Source of the DNA: Amoebidium appalachense
Lineage: Eukaryota; Ichthyosporea
Assembly (NCBI GenBank): GCA_963693365.1
Contig: CAVNZM010000002.1
Location: 17,298,001 to 17,362,000 of the forward strand
Reading direction: 5' to 3'
Length of the DNA: 64,000 bases
The position numbers and the translations under genes are program-made. Numbering within the stretch: the stretch's first letter is position 1; every line of letters begins with the position of its first letter. Below, one piece after another: positions 1-12,269 of this stretch. The notes under the pieces were generated by a model. It was not told the DNA's origin and made no database searches. It was given only the letters and a program-made list of their open reading frames with translations.

Positions 1-19
1 TCCCCCCCCCCACCATCGC

Positions 20-61
<42 letters not shown>

Positions 62-123
62 CCTCCCCCCCCCTCTCTCTCTCTCTCTCTCTCACAGAGA
101 CTCTCTCCCTCCCTCCCTCCCTA

Positions 124-163
<40 letters not shown>

Positions 164-282
164 CCCTCCCTATCTCTCTCTCTCCGTATCTCCCTCTCTC
201 CCTAAATTACTCTCCCTCCCTTTCCTCCCCCCCCCCCCCCCTCTCTCTCTTCCTCTCCCTCTCCCTCTCCCTCTCCCTCTGC

Positions 283-365
<83 letters not shown>

Positions 366-389
366 CCCCTCTCTCTCCGTCCCTCCCCT

Positions 390-421
<32 letters not shown>

Positions 422-440
422 ACCCCCCGCCTTTTTTTTT
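1..440. repeat. (CT)n / poly-C low-complexity block
   Basis: Polypyrimidine tract on the + strand: several (CT)n runs, the longest at about 285-360, then poly-C at about 391-420. Long ORFs across it encode only Arg-Glu or Gly runs on the minus strand and are repeat translations. Confidence 0.95.
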
Positions 441-1807
441 TCCCCCCACTGAATACCCGGAGTTCCCCGCAGTATCCTCCTTGTGACTTGTATGGCCGGC
501 AATTTCTCATGATCATGATTGATGAGTCGCCCAAACCGGCACTGTCCTCTGAGGCTCTATGTGGCCTTCTGTCTACTTCACCTCGGCTGCAGTGCACCGG
601 CTACAGTATTAGGTATGCAGGTTGGGTGGCAGCGTGGCCGCACTGGCCAGTTGTGGCAGTCTTGGCCGGTGCAACGGTTGCACTAGCTGGGCGAACTTCG
701 TGTGAGGATTTGTGTGTGCCAACTACTGGCGGCCGGCAGCAGCATGGCATCCGGCCGACCGGTCAACGGCCCATCCCGGGCGGCACGGGGTGGGCCATGA
801 CTTTAGCTCTTTATCTTCGCCCGTGGAGAGACAAAAAGAGACCTGAAGAAACACTGAACACGTCTAACTTTATATATCCCGGGGAATATAACAGAGACAT
901 CACTGTTAGGTGCCTGCAAACACGTGTACAATCAGTGCTGTAGCCAGGACATGTACGGCCGCTTCCGGAAACCGGCCGCCGTTGTACGGCACAAAGCAGC
1001 AAGCTTGTCAGCAACTTGTGCTGCTCTGGCATGAACAAGTAGATCTTGGGGCTCGAGAAATAGATCAAAATTGTATTTTGTAACGTGTGTAAATCTCTAA
1101 TATTACGCTAACAATGACACCTGTGCTGTATTCAATAAAAATTTACAACAGCTCTCCATCATTTTTCCGTTCGCAAGCTGCCCACCACGTGCCCCCATGA
1201 GCCGCTATTCGTAAGCCGCTAGCGGCTAGCGCCATTCCGATTGGTACATGATCATTGCAGGCCTGGCTTTGAAGGCTTTGGGCGAACTTGATTGTCTTGA
1301 CCGCGTAGTGATAGTTGTACAACATTCATGGTAGTAGATTCTTCCATAATTTTAATTTTTTTAAGCAACCAGGTATTTGGCTGTTTTCAAGACATTTGCA
1401 GCACTTTATCACAACAGGTAGATCACCTAACTTGAAGTCTTCTTGCCAGCTCGTTTCGTCCTCTTACGACAGCCCGAAAGAAGCTCTTTTCTATTGGTGA
1501 TATGTCATGCAGCTTGAAGACCGCTGCTCAGAGCGCGGCAAATCCGATGAAATAGTTCGCATGGCATGATGCCACAGCCGCCCGGCAAAAACGGCCGTCT
1601 GTCGTTCAACCGACTCAATCCACCGGGTGCCGAGTGCCGATCACGGCCCTCAGAATTTCTCGAGGACCACGGTGCCGACAGAAAAAAGCCTTCGTTTTTC
1701 CCTTGACTGTAAGAGCCACAAAAGAACCGTTATAAGCGGGCAGCATAGCTCATAACCCTTACAGGGACATAACGTTTAGCCTCTTTGAGCAGCCATAAAC
1801 TTGAAAA
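441..1807. other. Region without a supported gene; one AATAAA
   Basis: Complex, non-repetitive sequence. A 151-codon open frame at 488-943 (+) has no recognisable domain. A canonical AATAAA lies at 1134-1139, so this could be the 3' end of a transcript, but no splice-supported coding exon was found. Confidence 0.4.
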
Positions 1808-2523
1808 ATGACCAGCAACGGGAACCGTTTTGTTCTAAAACGGTCACACCACTCACGGTTCGTGCCATATGCGCCACCCAACCAACCTCACACCGTGGAA
1901 ACTACCTACTGCCCACCAACACCCATTGAACTACATCGAGAAACTACTTGTCGCACACCAGAACCCACAGAAGTACACACTGCCTGCCCCCTACCGCACA
2001 CACCCCCCAGAAAAATGTGTGGCCTCAACAGACCCAGAACCAGTGGTGATTCTCGCAAGAAGGTGAGCTTTCTGCAATTGCATGTGCGAGGACTTTTGCG
2101 GTTTGATGTGCTATTTTTTTACTTTTTATAGCTTCTTGCTAGTTGATGTGGTATGTTGAACTGCATAAAGAGGTTGCGATACAGGCGGAATGTTGGCGCA
2201 CGGTTGAGGACACAGGTTGCACGGGCACTTTCGTGACAGGCACGACTAAAGCACACGCACCGGGAGTGTGAAACAGGTTCCCAAAAAAAATGTGTCCACC
2301 CCTATCTTGCTCTGTGTGGCCAACTATACTCCACCTACCCTGCTTCCCCTCACGTCTACGACCTGCATCTAACATCGAACGCCCCTTCCCCAGACTGGAC
2401 TTTGGCGGTGAGTCCGAAGTGCAAATATCCAGTGAACGGTGGCTCCGGCTTTTGGCCCGTAGGCATCGGGTGGTCTTCCAAACTCTAGCTGATAATGCTC
2501 TAAGGAAAAAATGCGGAGGATAG
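1808..2523 (+). CDS. Candidate two-exon gene, unknown product
   Basis: Two stretches look coding. The first runs from ATG at 1808 to a donor AAG|gtgagc ending at 2060; it is Pro/Thr/His-rich with regular spacing. The second follows an acceptor ccccag near 2392 and runs to TAG at 2521-2523; it includes the segments SSERWLRLLARRH and FQTLADNALRKK, probably helical. Their reading phases do not join directly (phase 0 donor, phase 2 acceptor), so an intermediate exon or a different donor would be needed. AATAAA at 2959-2964 could end the transcript. No family was recognised. The minus-strand ORF over 2139-2567 is the less likely reading. Confidence 0.3.
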
Positions 2524-5068
2524 GGAGGTGCCGTGCTGTTGAGTACTATGAGAGCCTGGTGGTGCACGTGATCAACATGCAGCCTGTAGTGGAGTATGCG
2601 ACTATGCGCTGTTAGTTTATTCAGGTTACTGATATGAGTTATTAAGAGTGCAGGCTTGCTGATAAATCATTAGAAGTACCTCAGCTTGAGGCTTGTGCTG
2701 GTTTAGTTGATTTTTCTGGGTGTGTGTGCGAACCCAGTGTGAATAGTTAATTAATATATCCTGTGAGTATACTTAGTATAATTAATACTGAGACTTGCCT
2801 GCGGCTGGCTCCGAGGCTGTCTTTTACGCTATCAAATATGAGACTATTATTAGAGAGGGATAAAGGAGCCCTATGACCGTAGGGGGAGGGTATTTAATGG
2901 CCTACACTATCGAATATGGCAGTAGAGAGGAGATTTGAGGGGCAGACGGAAGCCGCTAAATAAACCGACCTACAGACTTACATGTTCCTTGTGATACACA
3001 CTCGTGTTACTGCAAGCTTATATAAGACATATGCAGACACCCCTGCTGTACGTAATGTCACTATGTGCACATCAATGATGAGTTGCGGTGTGCCACGGAG
3101 TGGATGGCAGGTCGCCGGTTGTGCGCAGTTGTGACTGGCTTCTAACGGATTTGAACAATGGGCTTGCGTTGAGAGTGGATACACAGTGCTCGGAACAGCT
3201 TTTTGGCTCTCTTTAGCCCCCTGGCAACTGTATACGTAAGCTGTAGTTCAACAAACACAGGTCAATAACACATATGCACGGCACCAGGCCCTCCAAGGCT
3301 ACTCAGCAATGATTACTCAGTAATAATCCCCCCCCCTCCCCCCGACCCCCCCACCCCCCCAACCCCTTCCCGTGGCCCTCGCTACTGAGCCTTTGGCAAC
3401 ACACACATGCCCACGTACACACACCTCATGCACGCATACGGTGGTCCACGCACCCGCGTGCAAATCCGTGTCACACACGCGTGACGTGCACACACACGTG
3501 TGGACACACAATGGCATCAAGAAAGGGATGCTTGGCACACTAATACAATTTGAGCACGTGCACCCACACGCACATTCATCGTACACACACTCAAATCTTC
3601 TCTCGCCAAGATGTCTCGGCACGTACACGCTCTGTGTATACAAGCTTGGACAAGGTCGTGCACGGTCGCAGGTCTCGTTCACCACACATGAAGAGTTTGT
3701 GATGGTGCGATGGCTAGTATGCATTGCCTATGCCATTAACACACACACACGGGTACAACATTGCGACTGTATGGCACATGGCGACCGTACTGAAATGCGT
3801 CATTCATGGCGTGTCATTTTAAACTCCTGTGTTACACCAATGTCTGGCACGGGCACACTCAAGACTTAGTTGGGCTGCACTGTGCCATGCGAGAAGTGGG
3901 CCCGTCGCTACGGCCGCAGATATGGATTTGCACACCAGTACCAGGTACCCTGTGGACACTGCTAACCATGATGGGCGCTATTGATGGTGTTAAAACCTGA
4001 GTTGGACATAAGGCCTCCGAAATATAGGTGAGCTATTTAGGAGGCATTGGTTGAAGCACACGGCCCCTACTGTAACAGAGAAAACCACCGACGGCGGCAT
4101 CCTATGTTCCCTCTGCTGAGTAATGATAAAGCTGCTGGACGCCTTGTGCCACGGTACGCGTTGCCACGGTGCGCGTGATACGATGTGCCTTACAAGGCTT
4201 ATTCCCATGCTAATACACCTGTGTGTTGCGCTTCTTCATGTGCATGTCTGTTACACGTGTGCACATGTACATGTGCATGCGAAATGTACTCATGTGTGCG
4301 TGTGCACAGTGTGCATGCATATGCATGCCCATACACATGTGCTTGCTTTTTCTTATGTGCACTTCATGCTACTGTATCTGCATGTAGACATTACCTTGAG
4401 TCACTTGTTGTGACAGATTCTGAATAGTAGGGCACATTTTCAAAGGTACTATGCTTAGAATAAGTACATACTGTGCCGACCACATGCATGTGTGGAAAGG
4501 TCTGCAGTGTGTTCTACTCAGGGACAGCTGTGATCAAGACACCAATCACAACTAGTGAATAGGTTTTGGCCACTGTAGTAGACCTTCACCAGCCACAGGG
4601 GTGGTCCACCACGGCCGAGGAGAAAAAGGCACTCACAATCAGGGTTTTTGGGTTCGTTATATATAGTAGTGTGCGTCACCATGTGTACATATATATTATG
4701 TACACGTTGGTGTGTGTGTGCACTGTATGTGGGTGTGGGACTGTGGGTGCCATCCAGCGCAGATTAATGTAGATGTGTGTGTACGTACGCACTACCAGGT
4801 GTGTATACACTGTGCGCCGTTTGTGTGCGCGTGTGGTTCCTTGTGTGTACATGTGTACACTTGTGAATTTGTGTGCGTTTGTGTGCTTGTGTCTGTGTAT
4901 ACGTGTATACAAGCGTACGTGTGTGGGTATGTATATACGTGTGTGTGTGTCACGTGTGTCTACTATGTATGTATGGGTGTGTGCGTGTGTGCGTGTGCGC
5001 GTGTGTGCGTGTGTGTGGGTGTGGGTGTGGGTAAGAGTGTGCGTGTGCGTGTGCGTGTGCGTGCGTGC

Positions 5069-5152
<84 letters not shown>

Positions 5153-6555
5153 GTGCGTGTGTGTGCGCGTGTGTGTGCGTGTTCCACAGTGTGCATGCTG
5201 CGGTGGACTGTAGTAGGCACCATGGTTCATGTTTGTGTCGGAGGAATGATGACGCGGGAGTGATGTGTGTATGCATGACACGGATGGTTACGCGCGCGTG
5301 CGTCAGTTGTCTCTCCGACATACTCGTGACTCGAGTCGCTGCAGCCTGCAGCATGATTCGTGGGAATGGACTGGCGGTATATGATTGGCTACATTTAGGG
5401 ACTTCCTTCGGATTGGTTAATCTACCGCTTTGGATTTTGTGATTGGGTACATAACGGCAATTGAAGATTTAGGTGCTGCTTGATGATTTGATGAAAGCTT
5501 CAGCTGCAGTGCACACTCGCTTGCTAATTATTATAAGTAATCTGCACAGTAATGGAGGCGATAACCTTGGTAAAGAGTTGGACAAATAAAGTTAAAATAG
5601 CACGATTATATAATAGTGCAGAACTATAATAAATCTTTATTGTTAATGCTCTGATATCTTTGTCACTTTTTTTGCCCTAGGAGTGTGCACTGTGCACTGT
5701 GGCAGTGTGGCCACTGGATGTTGATAATGATTCGATCATCATCTCAATGTTATTCAATTGGATAAAATTCATGAAATGCTTGCAGGTCACAGCATCAATT
5801 GTCAATTGACGACGACGTGCTTTTGAGCCACCCAAACGAATCCAGACGACGCATGAAAAATGAATTCGAAAGAAAGCAGCAGCAAAACGAAGATATAGAG
5901 GATGAAATAGAGAGAGAAAGACGGCCACAGTGAGGGAGAGGAAGTGTGAGAACGTGAGAGAGGGGAAAAGGGGACGAGAGCTTGAGAGGGTGAGTTAGGA
6001 GAGAACAGAGATTCGAATTGGGGTTTACGCTGTTTACTCGAGGCAAAGATTCGAATTCCTATAGAGAAAGAAACACAGATATAATGATGTAGACGATAAT
6101 TCATCAAACTGCCTCGTTTTTTTCTACACTAAGTTGCTACTGTTGAAACGTGAAACCATATTAAAACAGGAGACAGGTGTTTTTCAAAACTGTGATGAAG
6201 TGCCCTTTTACTCTGACTTATCAGTGTCAGGACATGTGGCGAATAAATTGGGCCTGGTGATTCTGAAGAAAGGCACAAATTTGCACCCGCTTTTCAACAC
6301 AGCTCGACATCGAAAACCAGTATATGATCGTCGTTTCGTTGATAAACCGTGGCCAAGTGCCAAGTGTGTATGTTTATGTGTGCATTGCTCAAACCACACA
6401 GAAGAGCAGAGCGGCTGAGCCGGTTCTTCAAATTTATAGTTATGGTGTAGACCTTTGCCGACGATCGACAATTCTTCCGTTCTTGACATTTTGAGTAAAC
6501 ACCGTATTGCCCATGTATACCACATCCTACGTCCGGTGCACACCGACATAAAAAT
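2524..6555. other. Non-coding stretch with C and GT repeats
   Basis: Possible 3' UTR to about 2970, poly-C/G-rich patches at 3329-3366, CA-rich sequence at 3400-3760, a GT/GC-rich block at 4676-5185, and AT-richer DNA at 5400-6500 with AATAAA-like signals near 5587 and 5629. Overlapping long ORFs at 4676-5281 are Cys-Val or Thr-His repeat translations. No gene supported. Confidence 0.6.
5074..5185. repeat. (GC)n then (GT)n microsatellite
   Basis: An alternating purine-pyrimidine tract: GCGCGC followed by about 60 bases of pure GT and interrupted GT/GC. Such tracts can adopt Z-DNA. Confidence 0.95.
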
Positions 6556-6786
6556 ATGGAGGCACTCTCCTTCGAGCTTGACGACGAAAATGGCCTGGCC
6601 ATCATCGACAGTGACTTCCAAGGGAAGGACCCAGACGGCAAGGGGCACCACAGCATCTTTTCGTCTGTCAGTTATGGTGCCTACGGCGAGCAATTGAGAA
6701 AAAACTCTCACTCCGACAGTGCTCTTCCCCTACATGTGCTTGTGAGGCTCTCGGGTGCTAAGGAAGGATTTGGTGCACGACTCAAG
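6556..6786 (+). CDS. SDE2-like N-terminal exon (partial gene)
   Basis: One 77-codon exon from ATG at 6556 to a strong donor CTCAAG|gtaggt. It begins MEALSFELDDENG and ends RLSGAKEGFGARLK. That ending resembles the conserved core of the SDE2/Sde2 N-terminal ubiquitin-like region, where GGKGGFGSMLR marks the processing site. In the family, the ubiquitin-like part is cleaved after the double glycine and the C-terminal part acts in splicing (fungi) or replication-stress control (animals). Here the Gly-Gly-Lys-Gly-Gly core is replaced by Ser-Gly-Ala-Lys-Glu-Gly, so cleavage would be doubtful. The next family block (ACRDLSGRR-like) was not found downstream. The match is short, and the assignment is a hypothesis. 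Confidence 0.35.
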
Positions 6787-8389
6787 GTAGGTTATGGGTG
6801 CATGTTGCTCCCTCGACACCCTAATTATTCGGTGGTTTGTCTTGGTTGTTGACGTGAAAATCTGGCTCAGATTATCAAGCAGGATGTAATATTGTCCTGT
6901 TTTCAAGAACAGGAGAATTGTGACGAGAGTGAGGAAAAGAGATGGCCCTCCTAGGTGCAGGGGGGGGAGGGGGGAGGCCAGGAGGTAGAAAGAGGAAATG
7001 TCGATGGCATCTTTCTCCAGCGCCCTCAGCCTGGGCGTGGGAGGGGGGAAGGAGAGCTTCAAAGTGTGCTCCCCCCCCCCCCTCCCTCCCTCCCCCCCCC
7101 CCCCCCCCCCCCCCCCCATATAAAAAAGTTCTTTTTCATTTACGCCTACCCTTATTCCTTCATTGTGCTACCCGCTATGGTCGTTTCTATCATTGCACGT
7201 GCTGAGAGGCTGCTTCTAAGCACCTATTTGGTCACACCATACTGCAGTTGTTTACCCTTCAAGTTGGACGATGGCAACCTGTTTGCTCCTCAAGCAACTT
7301 GTTTGACTCTATTGGCGCCATTTATAGCTGGAAGGAAGAGAGGCCCTTTTGGATTTTAGGCATTCAATCAGCGCACATAATTTTTCTTGGAACGAAAGCA
7401 ATCAAGGTGGCACATTTTCATCTGCACAGACCAAGTAGTGGCGCTGGGGAAACTCACACGATATGTGCGGTGCAGCGCAAGTGGAGGTGCATCAAGAAGG
7501 CCACACACCTCAGCAGCCGCACGTGCCGGCTGGTCCTGGTCCTTGTGGCCGTGTGGCTGCTGGTGTGCTATATGGCATGCGCCACAGATGTGCTCCTCGA
7601 GGCACTGGCAGACAACACCCCCATGCAAGGCATGTCGTGCATGCATGCGCGTGCATCTGTGAGACACTTTGTGTGCGCATTTTCAACTTACTTTTGATTG
7701 TGTTTAGGAGGGGAGGGGGAGGGGGGTGCGTGTGTGTCTGGTGCCTGCGTGTGCGTGTACGTGTGCGAGAGCCTGCCACGGTGTGTGTGTGTGCATGCGT
7801 GCGTGTACGTGTGCTTTGCTGTGTGGTGTGACTGTCTGACTTGCGGCTTATGTTTTTGTAACACGTGTGTGTGTGTGTGTGTGTGTGTGGCACGTGAATA
7901 TCATTGTGCCGTAGATGTTTGTATGTGCATGTGCACACCTCTTTTTTTTCATGTCGTCTTTTGTGTATTGGAAAGCAGGGGGGGAGGGGGGGGGGAGGAA
8001 GAGTCCCCAGGGGGGGGGGGGAGAAAGGGGGGGGAGGGGGAGGGGGGAGGGGGAGGGGGGGTTGGACTAAGCCCCACCCCGTTGTTGCTTTATCATAGTG
8101 CACGAGCACGGGGCAGCATGCCCCGTAACATTGGCCTGTGCGTTCGACTTGCAGATGTGATGCCATTGGATTGCCTGCCTGGTGCATTGCGCGCTGCCTG
8201 CCCCCTGGTCTACCACCGTTCTATAGGCCCGGTTCCTCCCTGGCACACCGCACTTACCCTCCCTCCCCAAACCCCCTCAGTGCCTCCATCTGCTCTTGGC
8301 CGGCCCGACCACATCCCCCCCTGCCAGGGGTGGCCAGAGCCTGCCCCTATCCCACCCGTTCCCATGCGGGCCTGGAATGTGGTATGTAC
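6787..8389. other. Possible intron/intergenic DNA with C, G and GT tracts
   Basis: Contains poly-C at about 7071-7117, GT-rich DNA at 7720-7890 and a G-rich block at 7979-8060. Open frames at 7248-7697 and 7463-7831 are not supported by splice sites or family motifs. Confidence 0.5.
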
Positions 8390-8391
8390 TA

Positions 8392-9303
8392 TGGGGTAGC
8401 ACGACACAAAATCGATTTGCACGACGATTTACTGCGGTTTTGGCGAGCTGCTATTGGTCAACACCATGGAGCCATGGTGCTGTTTCAACCAATCGCTACA
8501 AATCACGTATTCCAATTTCAAAAAAAAAAAACGGACGGCAGCTGGTCGTTTTGCGTTTGGAATTCCTCGTATTTCACAGACCAAATGCTGCAAATGTTGT
8601 TGTTATCTGTCTGAGAGAGGCGTCTTTTCTTCGGTAGCAAAGGCTTGATGTATGGTCCGGGGGGGTTCGTAGTTTCTTGGTGGTTTTGCTGGTCCGGATC
8701 CGGGTGTGCGGGGTGCGTGTCGTCTGCATCGTTTGTGCACGTGCTGGTCCTTGCTTCCTCAGCAAACATGCTTTCAAACTCTAGCGAACGTTTTCTACCC
8801 TGAAGCACAGTGTGCGTTCTCGTCAATAAGGCCCTGTGCATGCAGCTTTTGTACGCTCTCTATTTCTGCCCTCTTCAGCTTTTCGTCTAATGTTTCTTCC
8901 CTCTTTCGCTTCCTTGCAAGTTTCGAGTATTCACGGTTGTATGCTCGCTTTCGGGACCTTGGTCTCAGGTTTCCCAGGTCACCAAGTGCACTTTCGTAAG
9001 AGCGCTTGGACGACATGGCGCGTGCAAATGAGCTAACATTTCAATGAGACATGTGGGAAAACAGAAACAGGAAAATAATGAGGTTTCCAACAGCGAAGCT
9101 GTTTCTATCAACCATGATGATGCCTGCGCGCGCGGCCTGCGATGTGAATCGTGATAGTCACGTTGCAATTGAATATCACGAAATTTCCCGCCAAAAAAAA
9201 ACTCCGTTAAAATTTTTTGATTGGCTCATACGTTTTCATTTTTAACCAATCGGGTAGCTCTACAGCAGTAGTATGCAAATTGATTTTGTGTCTTGCTAAC
9301 CCA
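8392..9303. mobile_element. Non-autonomous inverted-repeat DNA element, TA-flanked
   Basis: The ends are inverted copies. The left end begins TGGGGTAGCACGACACAAAA and the complement of the right end begins TGGGTTAGCAAGACACAAAA; 27 of the first 30 bases agree. TA dinucleotides sit directly outside both ends (8390-8391 and 9304-9305), consistent with a 2-bp TA target duplication as in Tc1/mariner-type insertion, although the superfamily is not proven. Subterminal CCAAT/ATTGG motifs occur on both sides (around 8453, 8490, 9221 and 9246). The interior carries a short basic ORF on the minus strand but no transposase signature. Confidence 0.75.
8518..9016 (-). CDS. Basic, probably helical ORF inside the TA-flanked element
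   Basis: The frame starts with ATG at 9016 (MSSKRSYESALGDLG) and is rich in Lys/Arg/Glu (RKRAYNREYSKLARKRKREE), suggesting a nuclear signal and a charged helix. It meets a stop at about 8795. The adjacent frame continues with similar composition (GRKRSLEFESMFAEEART) down to about 8518, so a single-base shift or short intron near 8800 may split one gene. It lies wholly between the element's inverted ends, so it could be an element gene or captured host sequence. No family recognised. Confidence 0.35.
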
Positions 9304-9439
9304 TAATATGTCCCTTAATGAGAAGGCAGACTTGGTTTATTTACTTGTATATTTTCTTTCAAACTTCAACCCCCCCCCCCCCCCCCCCCCTCCCCCAGCC
9401 TCCCCCCCGTGACCCACCCACCCACCCACCCATGGACAG

Positions 9440-9473
<34 letters not shown>

Positions 9474-9479
9474 ACCCAC

Positions 9480-9529
<50 letters not shown>

Positions 9530-10158
9530 AACATACACACACACACCGCCAACACCGCCACCACCAACACCACCAACACCACCACCTCAAACGCAAATGC
9601 CAACATGCACTATTTTTTCTCTACCCATCGGTTCCATTTTGACTAAGACTTGCTCGAATGTTGGAAAATCGTGTTTTTTTCCCCCCGCATGTTAATAGAT
9701 ATTTCCACCCTTGATACCCTTCTTTAGCCAATCAGTTGTATGATTTGCAGAACAGATATTGGCCTTATTATAAATAGCAACATACTAAATATTGGGCGGT
9801 GTTTGTTCAGCATCCTTGGTCTCCCCATGAAGGGTACGTATACATACAACCGGCTCATCAGGGCACCTGTGGCCAGGCATGGGGGCATTGAATGCTTCGT
9901 GTTCATAATGACTCAGATTGAAGGACTCAAGATCATGTACTCCGATGATTCACCTTTACCTATCCTCCCCCTTGGCCACCTTTTCACCTCGACCAGAAAC
10001 AATCACTGTTTCCATGAATATTGACCTCATCCCCCCCCCCCCCCCCCCCTCTTCTCAATACCTTCCGTGCTCACACCCACTCACACCACACGTGCCCACC
10101 CAAGCACGCGCGCACACACACACAACACACACACACACCGTGACACACACACACACAG
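9304..10158. other. Gap before LicD exons, with C/CA repeats
   Basis: Poly-C with CCCA runs at 9370-9480 and (CA)n at 9482-9546, then complex sequence and poly-C at about 10031-10049. The 5' exon(s) of the LicD gene should lie here or further upstream, but none could be identified with confidence. Confidence 0.5.
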
Positions 10159-11816
10159 GCCAACCTGTCGGTTGAGATCATTGCCGCACTGAACGACATG
10201 GGGCTCATCTACACGTTCGAGGCCGGCAGCCTGCTGGGGTCGTACCGTCACGGTGGGCTCATTCCTGGCGACAAGGATCTGGACGTGTTCGTGCCTGTGT
10301 GGAGGAATCTGCACCTGCTGGATGCCGTGACAAGGAGGGGGGTGGCCTGCAAGGAGGCGGAGATGGTGAGTCGGCCTGATGTAGTGCGAGGGCAACGTGG
10401 TAACACAAGTCACCTGTGCGCAGACATATGTGGCGCTGTTATTTTCATTTGGCAGGGTTAGAGCTCCCCCCACATGCGTCTTTGAAGTGACCGTGCAGGC
10501 CTTGCAGTTCGTTGTCTGCCAAAGTCGGCTCTAATAATAGTATACTTCGAACTCAGTTTTTGAGCAGACTTGAGGCAGAAGCTGGCACAGTAGCTTCTAT
10601 TCCCACCTCCTGCCACCTTCACGACCAGCAGTGTGGCCATTTGCTGGGGGTGTGAGACAGCCAGTCCGCACAGTGCACACGGTAGGGACTTGGCTTTCTG
10701 ACGCTGGGTGCGCACAGGGTGTGGTGCCCAGGGACCACGGCAACATGTACACACGCCTGTGTGGCCGCACACCGGCACAGTGGTCCCAGGTCTTCCTGCC
10801 GGTCTTCGTGCAGGCCATGGCAAGGTGTGCATTACATCATTTACCCTCATTATTCAGTCAGATCATATATAAACCCATTTCCTCATGCCCATGTCCTCCA
10901 TCCTCTCCCCCCCCCCCCTCCCCCCTCCCCCCTCCACACACGCACACACACCGAACACACACACCACTCACCCCCTCCCCTTACCCACACGCAGACCATT
11001 CATCGCTTCTCACTCCTTCATCTGCCTCGGCTCCCTCCTTCCTCTGCTCTCCCAGCTTACTGCCCATATACCCTCCTCCCATCCCTCCCTCCACTCTCCT
11101 CCTATCTAGCCCTCCTTTTACACACATACACACATGCACAAACGCACAAACACACCAACAAATGTGTGCTTGCGCCTGAACCACACACCAAACACACACA
11201 TGCACACATGCACACGCACACGCACACGCACATACTCACACTCACGCTCACGCTCACACTCACACACTTTCCACTCTTTTTTTTGACCGTCCATGGCATG
11301 TGCCTACTGTGCTGTAACACATAGAAAACCAGCATGAACCATGCCTACTTCTCCATCCCATCAGCCTTAATCCTGCCACCCTCACGCCTTTTGCACCTCC
11401 CTCGCTTCCAGGTACAACTACACGGTGTACGTCAAGAACCTGCGGGAGTACGATGCGCACTTCTTTGTAGCCAAGCCGTGCCGCAGCGAGTTCAACCCCA
11501 ACAATCTTGAGCGCCGCAACTGCTTCTCTGCAGACATCACCTTCTTCAACAATCTGCCCTGGGCCTACAACCTCTGCCGCTGCAGGTACATCCTGCTCAC
11601 AACCCCCCTCCCCCCCCCCCCCCCCCCCTCTCCCCCCACTTACACACACACACACACACACACACTGCACGTCCCTCCTCCCCCCCCTGCTCTCTCTTCC
11701 CGCTCCGATCTCCCCGTTTCCTCCCCCCCTCCCCTTCATCCATCATATGGCACTCACCCGCCCTCTCATCACCCCCCGGCCCTCCCCCCTTCACCCATTC
11801 ACTCACCCCCCTCCCA

Positions 11817-11857
<41 letters not shown>

Positions 11858-12206
11858 TTTAAAAAAAAAAAAAAAAAAAACTGAGAGGGGGGGGAGGGAG
11901 GGGGGGGGGGAGGGGGGGGGGGGGGGAGGAGGAAAAAAACACATGAACGTCCCACACCTAAGAGTTTCTCCCTCTCCTTCTCCCCGATAATTTAGCAGGA
12001 GGAAACCCTCCAGACGCATGCATTCTGTATGTTATTCGTCTTGTGCCAATGCATGTGCCTGAGAGCCTTTTGTGTTGTTTATCGCTTTCTCCCAGTCCTT
12101 TTATATCTTTCTGGTCTCCTCTCTGATATATTTCTAGGCTTGTGCACTTCTGGGAAGCCATTTTTTGCTTTAGTTTTTGACTTTATACTGAAGTCCGGCA
12201 TTCGAG

Positions 12207-12269
<63 letters not shown>

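Noticed and set aside
4676-5281. Long overlapping ORFs of Thr-His or Cys-Val repeats
   Set aside because: Translations of (GT/CA)n in several frames on both strands; no complex sequence. The same applies to the many similar ORFs elsewhere.
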